DNA of 64,000 nucleotides from Streptosporangium roseum DSM 43021. Its GTDB lineage: Bacteria; Actinomycetota; Actinomycetes; Streptosporangiales; Streptosporangiaceae. The stretch spans positions 2,976,001 through 3,040,000 of the forward strand of contig NC_013595.1 in NCBI RefSeq assembly GCF_000024865.1, in the 5' to 3' direction. Shown one piece after another: positions 18,102-25,741 of the stretch. The first letter of the stretch is position 1; every line of letters starts with the position of its first letter. The notes under the pieces were generated by a model, which was not told where the DNA came from, searched no databases, and saw nothing but the letters and a program-made list of their open reading frames with translations. A program made the translations under genes and the position numbers.

Positions 18102-18688
18102 GTTCCAAGTTTTTCGTGAGGGGAAATCGATGAATTATTGCAGCTAGGGATCGCTTCACGTCTAGGTAGGACTGGAGCGTGGGGGAGATCGAGACACCGT
18201 TCTGGTCCGCCGGAGGGTGTCCCGCACCGTACTCCCTGTGGCGCTGCCCCCGCGCGCACGGCGATCGCGCCGATCCCCGCCGCCGGCCACGACCGTCCCG
18301 TGGCGGCCGGTCACCGGTCTCGGGCGCGCGGGAATGTGACGATGATCTCCGTCCGCCCCGCCGGGTGGTCGCGTGGCCGGTGGTCCGCCGCGTGGCTTAC
18401 GCGCTCGTTTACTTGGGCAGCCCGCCCGCATCCCCGGCGGCTGGGCGCCTGTTTCGGAAGGCGTAGCTGCGCGTGATTGAAATCTCACTCACGGTTATTG
18501 ATCGGAGTCGGAGAGTAAGCATACCGAACCGAGCCTTTTGCCTCCCTGGGATGACCGCCCCAGTTGTCCTCAACTAGCGTCGAATTCAGGTTCCGCGCCA
18601 TGTCGGCGTCTTCCGTGATACCGATTCGGCGTTTCATCGACCCGGGTATCGCCCCGGGAATTCCATGCGACATGGAGTGATCTCTATG
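18102..18688. other. Gene-free region between MHYT protein and poly-Asn protein genes
   Basis: These 587 bp contain only short open frames with arginine/proline-rich translations that I do not credit. The right-hand part (about 18480-18660) is less GC-rich than its surroundings and should contain the promoter and a long leader for the poly-Asn gene. A hairpin (CCCGGG ... CCCGGG around 18640-18657) precedes the start. I could not assign a riboswitch. Confidence 0.5.
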
Positions 18689-19114
18689 ACGAAGCTCAGA
18701 CACACACTCGCCGCCGGCGCGATGGTGGCCTCGGCCCTTGTCGCCCCCGTGGCGATGTCAGCTCAGTCCGCCAGTGCCGGTACCACCGCTCCGACCACCG
18801 CAACCTCCTTCAGTGCCTCCGCGCAGGACTGGTGCTCCAACCACCCCAAGAAGTGCGCCAGGATGCTCAGGAACAACAACAACAATAACAACAACAACAA
18901 TAACAACGGGGGTCGTGCGAACAACAACAACAACAACAATAACAACAACAACGGGGGTCGTGCGAACAACAACAACAATAACAACAACAACAACGGAGGC
19001 GGGAACAACAACAACAACAATAACAACAACAACGGAGGCGGAGGAAACAACAACAATAATAACAACAACAACAACGGAGGCGGGAACAACAACAACAATA
19101 ACAACAACAACTAG
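18689..19114 (+). CDS. Small secreted poly-asparagine/glycine repeat protein
   Basis: This 141-residue protein has a clear signal peptide (TKLRHTLAAGAMVASALVAPVAM, cleavage near QSASA), a short Thr/Ser-rich stretch and a conserved-looking WCSNHPKKCARM segment with two Cys. Six asparagine tracts of 12, 11, 10, 10, 10 and 9 residues follow, separated by GGRA, GGRA, GGG, GGGG and GGG, ending in Asn. The tracts (18872-19111) are AAC repeats interrupted by occasional AAT. GGAGTGA lies 8 nt before ATG 18689; an in-frame ATG at 18665 lacks a site and would spoil the signal peptide. Function unknown. The composition suggests an extracellular, aggregation-prone or matrix-like polymer. Confidence 0.8.
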   Translation, partial: TKLRHTLAAGAMVASALVAPVAMSAQSASAGTTAPTTATSFSASAQDWCSNHPKKCARMLRNNNNNNNNNNNNGGRANNNNNNNNNNNGGRANNNNNNNNNNGGGNNNNNNNNNNGGGGNNNNNNNNNNGGGNNNNNNNNN

Positions 19115-19140
19115 ATCTGCTGAGAAAGTCGGGGCGTTCT

Positions 19141-19170
19141 CTCCGCCGATCCCCCGGGGATCGGGCGGAG
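19141..19170 (+). terminator. Hairpin terminator after the poly-Asn gene
   Basis: CTCCGCC-GATCCCC pairs with GGGGATC-(G)-GGCGGAG, a 14-bp stem with one bulged G and a single-base centre, 26 nt after the stop codon. Confidence 0.6.
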
Positions 19171-19905
19171 GGGCGGAGACGGGGCCGGGCAGCCTGCGGT
19201 GAGGCCGTCAGGGCATGTTCGGCACGCAAGGCGACATCCGCGAGATCCGCCCCGGCGGACACCGGTGCGCCCCACGCGTGGCCGCGTCGCCGTCCGCCGC
19301 TCCCGCCGTCCTGGCGGGAGAATCACCGAGGAAGAAGAGGCGTCTGTGACCGTCTTCTCCCGGCGGGCGGCGCGTAAGGAGCATCGGAATCGCGTCCGGG
19401 TGATCGGGGCGCGGTCGCCGAGTATGACGGCGATCGGCGCGACACCCTCTCGCCGGCTCGGCGGACCGTCGGGCGGGCGCAGGGCCGCCATAGGTGCGGA
19501 CCCGGCGAACTCCCGACCTTCCGGCCCCCGCTGACGGGCGATCACCCGTCGGCGGGGGCTCAGCATGTCCCGGCCCGCCCGGCCGTCCCGGCGCCGGATC
19601 GCGAGCGTCCTTCGCCTCCTTCGCGTCATCCGCATCCCCCGCATCGAGTTCTCTGCTCCGCGTGCGCATCGAGTGTTCTGCTCCGCGTGCGCGTCGAGCG
19701 TGTTCCGCGTCCGCGTCGAGCGTTCTCCCGTTCCGGGTCTCGCGCCGTGCCGGGCGCGTCCGCTCCCCCGTCAAGCAAGGCGTGGACGGTCGTGGGGCGG
19801 ACTAAAGTAGCTAGGTCGAGGCGTTGTCTTGAGACGATTACGCGCCACACTGGGCGGTAGACCCTTATTCCCCCGAATCTTCACAGTTCCACCGGAGGTT
19901 GCAGC
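19171..19905. other. Gene-free region before thiI
   Basis: No open frame in these 735 bp has a convincing start, composition or family resemblance. The region contains the tandem repeat at 19641-19736. The last 100 bp (from GGACTAAAGTAGCTAGG at about 19798) are AT-richer and presumably hold the thiI promoter. Confidence 0.5.
19641..19736. repeat. Four degenerate 22-25-bp tandem repeats
   Basis: Units begin GCATCGAG or GCGTCGAG at 19641, 19666, 19691 and 19713. The first two are 25 bp and nearly identical (GCATCGAGT.TTCTGCTCCG core); the third and fourth are shorter and diverged. Confidence 0.75.
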
Positions 19906-21108
19906 ATGACCATGTCCGCCTTGGGTGAGCCCTGCGTTCTGCTCAAACTGGGCGAGGTCGTCCTCAAGGGAAACAACCGCGAGCTCTTCGAACAGCGGTT
20001 GCAGGCCAACATCAAGGCGGCCCTGAAGGACTTCGACTTCAAGGTGGACGTGCGCCAGCGCCACGGCGTCATCGCGCTCTTCCTGCCGGACGGCACCACC
20101 CCGGAGGTCGCCGACGCGGTCGCCGAGCGGGTCGCCTACGTCCCCGGTCTGGTCTGGATCCACCGGGCCTGGCGGGTGGAGAAGGACCCGGGCGCGGTCA
20201 CCAAGGCGGCGATCGAACTGCTGGCCGACCGGGACGACGTCAGGCGCGGCGTCTCCTTCGCCGTCCGCTCCCGCCGCCGCGACAAGCGCTTCCCGCTGAC
20301 CTCGATGGAGATCGACCGCTCGGTCGGCGGCGAGCTCAACGACATCTACGGCCTGCCGGTCGACCTGAAGAACCCCGAGCTGGTCGTCTCCATCGAGGTG
20401 GACCGGGACGAGGTCTTCGTCTTCACCGGCGGCACGCCCGGTCAGGGCGGCCTGCCGGTGGGCACCAGCGGCCGGGGCCTGGTCCTGATGTCCGGCGGCA
20501 TCGACTCCCCGGTGGCCGCCTACCGGATGATGCGGCGCGGCCTGCGGGTGGACTTCCTGCACTTCTCCGGCATCCCGTTCACGACGTCGGAGTCGATCTA
20601 CAAGGCGTACGCCCTGGTGCGCGCCCTGGACAGATTCCAGGGCAGGTCCCGGCTCTGGGTCGTCCCGTTCGGCAAGGCCCAGCAGTCCATCAAGGCCTCC
20701 GGTCAGGACCGCCTGGCGGTCATCTCCCAGCGCCGTCTGATGCTCAAGACCGCCGAGGAGGTCGCCCGCCGCCTCCGCGCCGGCGCGCTGATCACCGGTG
20801 ACTCCCTGGGCCAGGTCTCCTCCCAGACCCTGCAGAACATCACCGCCCAGGACGACGCGGTCGACCTGCCGATCCTGCGGCCGCTCATCGGTCTCGACAA
20901 GACCGAGATCATGGCGGAGGCCCGCCGTATCGGCACCCTGGAGATCTCCGAGCTCCCCGACGAGGACTGCTGCACCCTGCTGGCCCCCCGTCGCGCCGAG
21001 ACCGCAGCCAAGATCGCGGACCTGCGGCAGATCGAGAAGCGTCTCGACGCCGAGGAACTGGCCGTCCAGCTCGCCGGCTCCCTCCAGGAGTACAAGCTGG
21101 AAGGCTGA
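19906..21108 (+). CDS. thiI: tRNA 4-thiouridine synthase ThiI
   Basis: The 400-residue protein has the N-terminal ferredoxin-like/THUMP region (LKLGEVVLKGNNRELFEQRL ... SFAVRSRRRDKRFPLTSMEI) and the PP-loop adenylation motif SGGIDSPVAAY near residues 195-205. It adenylates tRNA U8 before sulfur transfer. The C-terminal rhodanese domain found in E. coli ThiI is absent. A DEDCCTLLAP segment near the end keeps a Cys pair that could act in persulfide transfer. GGAGG precedes the ATG. It is separate from the thiamine genes at 46-51 kb. Confidence 0.93.
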   Translation: MTMSALGEPCVLLKLGEVVLKGNNRELFEQRLQANIKAALKDFDFKVDVRQRHGVIALFLPDGTTPEVADAVAERVAYVPGLVWIHRAWRVEKDPGAVTKAAIELLADRDDVRRGVSFAVRSRRRDKRFPLTSMEIDRSVGGELNDIYGLPVDLKNPELVVSIEVDRDEVFVFTGGTPGQGGLPVGTSGRGLVLMSGGIDSPVAAYRMMRRGLRVDFLHFSGIPFTTSESIYKAYALVRALDRFQGRSRLWVVPFGKAQQSIKASGQDRLAVISQRRLMLKTAEEVARRLRAGALITGDSLGQVSSQTLQNITAQDDAVDLPILRPLIGLDKTEIMAEARRIGTLEISELPDEDCCTLLAPRRAETAAKIADLRQIEKRLDAEELAVQLAGSLQEYKLEG

Positions 21109-21160
21109 GTCCGTCCCGGCGGGAGGATCCGCTCCGGCGCGGGGGCAGTTCACCCGCGGG

Positions 21161-21194
21161 GTACGGCCGGTGGGGCTTGTGGCGCCGGCCGTAC
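21161..21194. terminator. Bidirectional hairpin between thiI and DAHP synthase
   Basis: GTACGGCCGG (21161-21170) and CCGGCCGTAC (21185-21194) form a perfect 10-bp stem in the gap between two convergent genes. Confidence 0.6.
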
Positions 21195-21250
21195 CGGGAG
21201 ACACGGGTGCTTGTGGCGTGGGTGAACGCGGGGCCGGACACGGGCGACGG

Positions 21251-22288
21251 TCAGGCGGACGCCAGGACGTCGCCGGCCGGGTTCTTGCCCACCAGCGGGG
21301 GGAAGTCGCGCATCACCCGGGCGAGCTCGCGCAGGTCGTCGTCGACCAGTGCCTGGGGGCCGTCGCAGAGGGCCTGCTCGGGGTTGGGGTGGACGTCGAT
21401 GATCACGCCGTCGGCGCCGACCGCGATGGCGGCGCGGGTGAGCGGGAGCACCAGGTCCCGCCGGCCCCCCGAGTGGGACGGGTCGACGATGACCGGCAGG
21501 TGCGACAGGCGCTGGGCGACCGGCACCGCGGAGACGTCCAGGGTGTTGCGGGTGGCGGTCTCGAAGGTGCGGATCCCGCGCTCGCACAGCACGATGTCGA
21601 GGTTGCCGCGCTGGGCGATGTACTCGGCGGCCATCAGCCACTCCTCGATGGTGGCGTTCATGCCGCGCTTGAGCATGACCGGCTTGCCGATCCCGCCGAC
21701 CGCCTGGAGCAGCGCGAAGTTCTGCGCGTTGCGGGTGCCGACCTGCAGCATGTCGGCGTAGGAGGCGACCAGCTCGACGTCGTGGGCGTCCACGACCTCC
21801 GTCACGACGGGCAGGCCGGTCTGCTCGCGCACGTCGGCGAGGATGCGCAGGCCCGCCTCGCCCAGGCCCTGGAAGGCGTAGGGGGAGGTGCGGGGCTTGT
21901 AGGCGCCGCCGCGCAGCAGGGTGGCCCCGGCGGCCTTGGCCATCTCCGCCGCCTCCAGGGTCTGCTGCGGGGTCTCCACCGCGCACGGGCCGGCGATCAG
22001 GGTGACGGTGCCGGGGCCGATCGGCACGCCGCCGACCCGGACCGTGGACCGCTCGGGGTGGTTGTCCCGGCTCACCAGCTTGTACGGAGCGGTCACCCGC
22101 ATCACGTCGGCCACCCCGCGCATGCCGCGCAGGTCGAGCGCGCTGAACTGGGCGACGTCGCCGACCAGTCCGATGATCGTACGGCTCACGCCGCGGCTGA
22201 CGAACGCGTCGCCGCCCGCCGTGCCGATGATCTCCACGATCGCCTGGACGTCACCCTGGGTGGCGTCGGGGCCCATGACGATGACCAT
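21251..22288 (-). CDS. aroF: 3-deoxy-7-phosphoheptulonate (DAHP) synthase, AroF type
   Basis: The 345-residue enzyme makes DAHP from phosphoenolpyruvate and erythrose 4-phosphate, the first step to aromatic amino acids. Residues 1-75 are the ferredoxin-like regulatory domain of the type I-beta class (MVIVMGPDATQGDVQAIVEII). The catalytic barrel shows IAGPCAVET, GATLLRGGAYKPRTSPYAFQGLG, VLCERGIRTFE, HLPVIVDPSHSGGRRDLV and ADGVIIDVHPNPEQALCDG. AAGGAGAG lies 5 nt before ATG 22288. Upstream is a leader peptide and terminator that indicate control by attenuation. Confidence 0.95.
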   Translation of the reverse strand: MVIVMGPDATQGDVQAIVEIIGTAGGDAFVSRGVSRTIIGLVGDVAQFSALDLRGMRGVADVMRVTAPYKLVSRDNHPERSTVRVGGVPIGPGTVTLIAGPCAVETPQQTLEAAEMAKAAGATLLRGGAYKPRTSPYAFQGLGEAGLRILADVREQTGLPVVTEVVDAHDVELVASYADMLQVGTRNAQNFALLQAVGGIGKPVMLKRGMNATIEEWLMAAEYIAQRGNLDIVLCERGIRTFETATRNTLDVSAVPVAQRLSHLPVIVDPSHSGGRRDLVLPLTRAAIAVGADGVIIDVHPNPEQALCDGPQALVDDDLRELARVMRDFPPLVGKNPAGDVLASA

Positions 22289-22321
22289 GTCTCTCCTTCG
22301 ATGAAAAGGTCCGAAAAGCAA

Positions 22322-22356
22322 AAGGCCCCGAGTCCGTAATCCGGACCCGGGGCCTT
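22322..22356 (-). terminator. Attenuator terminator in the DAHP synthase leader
   Basis: On the minus strand AAGGCCCCGGGTCCG (22356-22342) pairs with CGGACTCGGGGCCTT (22336-22322) around a 5-nt loop, giving a 15-bp stem with one G-U pair, followed by TTTTGCTTTT. It is one of the few terminators here with a true U tract and sits between the leader peptide and the aroF start. Confidence 0.85.
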
Positions 22357-22359
22357 CGC

Positions 22360-22397
22360 GTTCGCCTGTGCTGTCAGCGCAGCATCTGGTGGCGAAC
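22360..22397 (-). promoter_or_regulatory. Leader RNA pause/alternative hairpin overlapping the leader peptide 3' end
   Basis: On the minus strand GTTCGCC (22397-22391) can pair with GGCGAAC (22366-22360), enclosing a smaller GC-rich stem. This hairpin covers the last leader codons and ends just before the terminator stem, as expected for a pause or competing structure in attenuation. Confidence 0.5.
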
Positions 22398-22448
22398 GGT
22401 CCGACCCACGGGCCCGTCGCCATACCAAAACCAGAACGAAGTACGCAT
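22374..22448 (-). CDS. Aromatic leader peptide (24 aa) of the DAHP synthase attenuator
   Basis: A 24-codon frame from ATG 22448 to TGA 22374 has FWFWY at residues 5-9, five consecutive aromatic codons, which is essentially impossible by chance in such GC-rich DNA. It is followed by a hairpin, an intrinsic terminator and then aroF. Ribosome stalling at Phe/Trp/Tyr codons when charged aromatic tRNA is low should prevent terminator formation and raise DAHP synthase. The frame is open much further upstream, but that is a shadow. Confidence 0.85.
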   Translation of the reverse strand: MRTSFWFWYGDGPVGRTVRHQMLR

Positions 22449-22664
22449 CGCCGGTAATGGTAGCGCACCGCCGGGACCAGTCGGAGACCTGGTCGGGCGA
22501 GGACGGCCGCCGGAGCCCGCGCCGCGACACGCGATCTCGCCGCCGGCGCGGCGCGAGGGCGTTATCCGGTGGCCGCTGCGGCGGCGGCGGACACACGATG
22601 GCAGGATTACCCCGTGCCGTAGGGGAACAGGACCACCCCGTGCCATCGGGAAGCGGCGAGGGGA

Positions 22665-23288
22665 GTGGTGGTGGAGCAGTCCGAAACTCCGCAGGAGGAG
22701 ACTCGCCTGCCTCCGGGCCAGTACGTCCCCCGGGGGCGTCCGGTGATCCACTATGGCCGGGTGCCCACGTTCCGCCCGGCGACGTGGGAGTTCCGGGTCA
22801 TGGGGGCGACCGCCTCCGGCGAGCAGCACAGGTTCACCTGGCCGCAGTTCTCCGAGCTGCCGCGCACCACGGTCATGGCCGACTTCCACTGCGTCACCAA
22901 GTTCTCGATCATGGGGAACGAGTGGCGGGGGGTGTCCACGGCGACGCTGATGGAGCTGGCCCCGCCCGCCCCCGGCGTGAAGCACGTGATGATCTGGGCC
23001 GAGTACGGCTACAGCGCCAACATGCGGATGAGCGACTTCGGCCGCGGCCACACGCTGTTCGCCCTCGAACTCGACGAGAAGCCCATCTCCCCGGAACGGG
23101 GGTTCCCGGTCCGGGCGATCGTCCCGCACCTGTACGCGTGGAAGAGCGTCAAGTGGGTGCGCGCCGTGGAGTATCTGCTGGAGGACAGGCGTGGCTTCTG
23201 GGAGGAGCGCGGATACCACAACCTCGCCGACCCCTGGCGCGAGCAGCGCTACTCCTATCAGGAGGAACCGGGCGAAGGCCCGCTGTGA
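22665..23288 (+). CDS. Sulfite-oxidase-like molybdopterin-binding protein
   Basis: The 207-residue protein matches the short SUOX-like oxidoreductase_molyb family: VIHYGRVPTFRPATWEFRV, FSELPRTTVMADFHCVTKFSIMGNEWRGV with the Cys that would ligate molybdenum near residue 81, AEYGYSANM, and PVRAIVPHLYAWKSVKWVRAVEYL. It lacks the C-terminal dimerisation domain of true sulfite oxidases and any visible signal peptide. Its substrate is unknown. Three successive GTG codons (22665, 22668, 22671) follow a GAGGGGA site; the exact start among them is uncertain. Confidence 0.85.
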   Translation: MVVEQSETPQEETRLPPGQYVPRGRPVIHYGRVPTFRPATWEFRVMGATASGEQHRFTWPQFSELPRTTVMADFHCVTKFSIMGNEWRGVSTATLMELAPPAPGVKHVMIWAEYGYSANMRMSDFGRGHTLFALELDEKPISPERGFPVRAIVPHLYAWKSVKWVRAVEYLLEDRRGFWEERGYHNLADPWREQRYSYQEEPGEGPL

Positions 23289-23308
23289 TCCGCGTTCTCC
23301 CCTGATTG

Positions 23309-23329
23309 ACCGTAGTGGTTGACTACGGT
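23309..23329. promoter_or_regulatory. 8-bp inverted repeat just before the LytS-like kinase start
   Basis: ACCGTAGT (23309-23316) and ACTACGGT (23322-23329) form a perfect inverted repeat with a GGTTG centre, ending 7 nt before ATG 23337. It could be an operator, a ribosome-site-masking hairpin or a terminator for the preceding gene. Confidence 0.5.
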
Positions 23330-23336
23330 TTCCCGC

Positions 23337-24521
23337 ATGTGGTCGACCAGTGCCTGGGTGCTGCTCTGCGCCCTCAGCACTTTTCTGGGATTCGTCCTTT
23401 CCCGCCGGCGACCGGCGTCCCCCCGCCATCCGGCCGGCCTGCCGGACGAAGCCACCTTCGCCACCCTGCACATCACCGCGCTGGCGGCTCCGTCGCTGCG
23501 GGCCGGCCTGACACGCGACTCCGCCCGCAAGGCGATCCGCCACCTGCGCACGCTGCTGGGCGTCAGTGCCATCGCGGTGACGGACGCCGACGGCGTGCTC
23601 GCCTGGGACGGCGCGGCCGGCTGCCACCGCGACCACGCGCCCGAGCACGCCCGCACCGTGTTCTCGTCGGGCCGCCCGTACGTGGTGGCGGGGGACGCGA
23701 TCGCCTGTGACACGCCGGGCTGCGCGATCCGGGGCGCGGCCGTGGTGCCGCTCACCGTGGACGGCCGGGTGATCGGCGCGCTGGCCGCCTACGACACCGA
23801 GGTGAGCGCGGGGCTGGTCAGGACCGTCACCGAGGTCGCCCGCTGGGTCTCCGGCCAGCTTGAGCTGGCCGAGCTCGACTCCTCCCGCAGGCGCGCGATG
23901 GAGGCGGAGACGCGGGCGCTGCGGGCGCAGATCTCCCCGCACTTCGTCTACAACTCCCTGACTACCATCGCCTCCTTCGTCCGCACCGACCCCGAGCGGG
24001 CCCGCGAGCTGCTGATGGACTTCGCCGACTTCACCAGGCACGCGCTGCGCCGGGGAGGGGACTTCACCACCCTGGCCGACGAGCTGCGCTGCGTGGACCG
24101 CTACCTGCTGCTGGAGCGGGCCAGGTTCGGTGAACGGCTCCGCTTCACCGTCCGGGTGGCGCCGGAGGTGCTGCCGGTGCCGGTGCCGTTCCTGTGCCTG
24201 CAACCGCTGGTCGAGAACGCCATCAAGCACGGCATAGCCGCCACCGGCGGCTCCGGCGAGGTGCGGGTGGTGGTCAGGGACGCCGGACCCGAGGCCCACA
24301 TCAGCGTCGAGGACGACGGGCTCGGCATGGACCCAGGGCGGGCCCGGCGGCTGCTCGACGACGACCCGTGCCAGGGGCCGGGCGAGGGCGGCATCGGCCT
24401 GGCAAACGTGGACGTACGGCTGCGCCAGATCTACGGCGAGGGCTATGGGCTCGTCGTGGAGACCGCGCTGGGCGCCGGTACCAAAATCCGGCTGCGCGTG
24501 CCCAAGCTTCCCACCAGGTAA
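23337..24521 (+). CDS. LytS-family sensor histidine kinase
   Basis: The 394-residue kinase has one N-terminal membrane segment (VLLCALSTFLGFVLS), a GAF-like domain (about 45-165) with several Cys and His (CHRDH, IACDTPGCAI), then the His_kinase domain with the phosphoacceptor in QISPHFVYNSLTTIASF near residue 202. A HATPase domain follows (LVENAIKHGIA, DDGLGMD, GGIGLANVDVRLRQIYG). This is the LytS/BtsS/YpdA class, which pairs with LytTR response regulators and senses pyruvate or similar acids in E. coli. ATG 23337 is chosen over TTG 23319 because the latter lies in the inverted repeat. Confidence 0.92.
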   Translation: MWSTSAWVLLCALSTFLGFVLSRRRPASPRHPAGLPDEATFATLHITALAAPSLRAGLTRDSARKAIRHLRTLLGVSAIAVTDADGVLAWDGAAGCHRDHAPEHARTVFSSGRPYVVAGDAIACDTPGCAIRGAAVVPLTVDGRVIGALAAYDTEVSAGLVRTVTEVARWVSGQLELAELDSSRRRAMEAETRALRAQISPHFVYNSLTTIASFVRTDPERARELLMDFADFTRHALRRGGDFTTLADELRCVDRYLLLERARFGERLRFTVRVAPEVLPVPVPFLCLQPLVENAIKHGIAATGGSGEVRVVVRDAGPEAHISVEDDGLGMDPGRARRLLDDDPCQGPGEGGIGLANVDVRLRQIYGEGYGLVVETALGAGTKIRLRVPKLPTR

Positions 24522-24599
24522 TAGCTAATAGTAGTCATAGTTTTACTTAAAGTTGACATTTCTATTGCGGTGAACGCGGTTCGAGGGCAGCGTGGGGCC

Positions 24600-25364
24600 A
24601 TGCTGCGAGTCCTGGCCGTCGACGACGAGGTCCCCGCGTTGGAGGAGCTGGCCTACCTCCTCCGCCACGACCCCCGCATCGAGCACGTCTCCACCGCCCC
24701 CGGAGGAATCACCGCGCTTCAGGACATGGTTCAGATGATCGGCACGGGCGAACGGCTCGACGGGGTCTTCCTCGACATCCGGATGCCCGGTCTCGGCGGC
24801 CTCGACCTGGCGCGGCTCATCGGCGCCTTCCCCAACCCGCCCCGGCTGGTGTTCGTCACCGCCCACGAGGACTGCGCGATCCAGGCGTTCGACCTGGAGG
24901 CGGTGGACTACCTGCTCAAGCCGGTCCGGGCCGACCGGCTGGCGGAGGCCGTACGACGCCTGGAGTGCATGACGCCGGCGACGGGCGAGCCGGTCCCGGA
25001 GGACGTCATCCCGGTCGAGCTCGGCGGGCGGACCCGCTTCGTGTCCCAGCAGACGGTCCGCTTCGCCGAGGCGCAGGGCGACTACGTACGGCTGCACACC
25101 GTCGACGGCAACTACCTGGTGCGCATGTCGCTGGCCGCGCTGGAGCGGCGCTGGGCCGACTCGGGGTTCATCCGCGTGCACCGCAGCACGCTGGTCTCGG
25201 TGCGTCACGTGAGCGAGCTGCGCTTCGACGGCGGCCGCGTGACGCTGCAGGTCGGCTCGGAGACGCTGCCGGTCAGCCGCCGCCACACCCGGCAGGTCCG
25301 CGAGCAGCTCGTCCGCGACCGCCAGCTCCAGGACCGGTCCCTGTCCTCCGGCGTGCTCGGGTGA
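24600..25364 (+). CDS. LytTR-family response regulator
   Basis: The 254-residue regulator has a receiver domain (VLAVDDEVPALEEL, phosphoacceptor Asp in FLDIRMPG near residue 58, Lys in YLLKPV) and a C-terminal LytTR DNA-binding domain (VRFAEAQGDYVRLHTVDGNYLVR, SLAALERRW, FIRVHRSTLVSVRHV). It is the cognate partner of the upstream LytS-like kinase. ATG 24600 is preferred; GTG 24570 is possible. The 78-bp gap before it is unusually AT-rich and contains TTGACA, so an internal promoter or LytTR site is possible. It overlaps the next gene by 4 bp (GTGA). Confidence 0.92.
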   Translation: MLRVLAVDDEVPALEELAYLLRHDPRIEHVSTAPGGITALQDMVQMIGTGERLDGVFLDIRMPGLGGLDLARLIGAFPNPPRLVFVTAHEDCAIQAFDLEAVDYLLKPVRADRLAEAVRRLECMTPATGEPVPEDVIPVELGGRTRFVSQQTVRFAEAQGDYVRLHTVDGNYLVRMSLAALERRWADSGFIRVHRSTLVSVRHVSELRFDGGRVTLQVGSETLPVSRRHTRQVREQLVRDRQLQDRSLSSGVLG

Positions 25365-25741
25365 GCGGTCGCCGGGTGACCGTGACCCGCAGCCCGGCCC
25401 AGGCGGCCGGCACGGGGACCGCCGGCCCCCTCCGGCCGCTCGGCGCCGACGTCGACGCCGACCCGGACGGGTGGGCCGAGCCCGGCGAGCTCCGGCTGCG
25501 CTCGATCGTCGCCGGCCAGCTCTCGCTGGCCGGGCGCACGCTCGCGGCGGTGGCCGGGATCCTGCTGGGCGTGGCGGTCCTGCCGTGGCTGGGCGAGCGC
25601 GCCGGCATCGGGGCGTCCGGGGCGTGGCTGGTCCTGTGCCTGGTGCCGCCACCGCTCTGGGCGCTCCTCGCCGTCACCCATCTGCGCCGCGCCGAACGGA
25701 TCGAACGCGAGTTCGTCCGGGCGGCGCGGGACGGCGGATGA
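25361..25741 (+). CDS. Small two-helix membrane protein preceding a solute symporter (DUF485-like position)
   Basis: This 126-residue frame starts at GTG 25361 inside the response regulator stop and ends inside the symporter start (ATGA), so all four genes are translationally coupled. It has a polar N-terminal 55 residues, two hydrophobic helices (TLAAVAGILLGVAVLPWL and AWLVLCLVPPPLWALLAV) and a charged tail (RRAERIEREFVRAA). Acetate-type symporters are often preceded by a DUF485 two-helix protein. This one has the layout, but I do not see the DUF485 signature itself, so family membership is inferred from position. Confidence 0.75.
   Translation: MSGRRVTVTRSPAQAAGTGTAGPLRPLGADVDADPDGWAEPGELRLRSIVAGQLSLAGRTLAAVAGILLGVAVLPWLGERAGIGASGAWLVLCLVPPPLWALLAVTHLRRAERIEREFVRAARDGG

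Noticed and set aside
18485..18703. 72-codon minus-strand frame upstream of the poly-Asn gene
   Set aside because: Overlaps the signal-peptide start region, lacks a ribosome site, and has no recognisable pattern.
18763..19110. Antisense frame translating as long leucine and phenylalanine runs
   Set aside because: It is the exact complement of the Asn-repeat gene, has no ribosome site, and its content is dictated by the repeats on the other strand.
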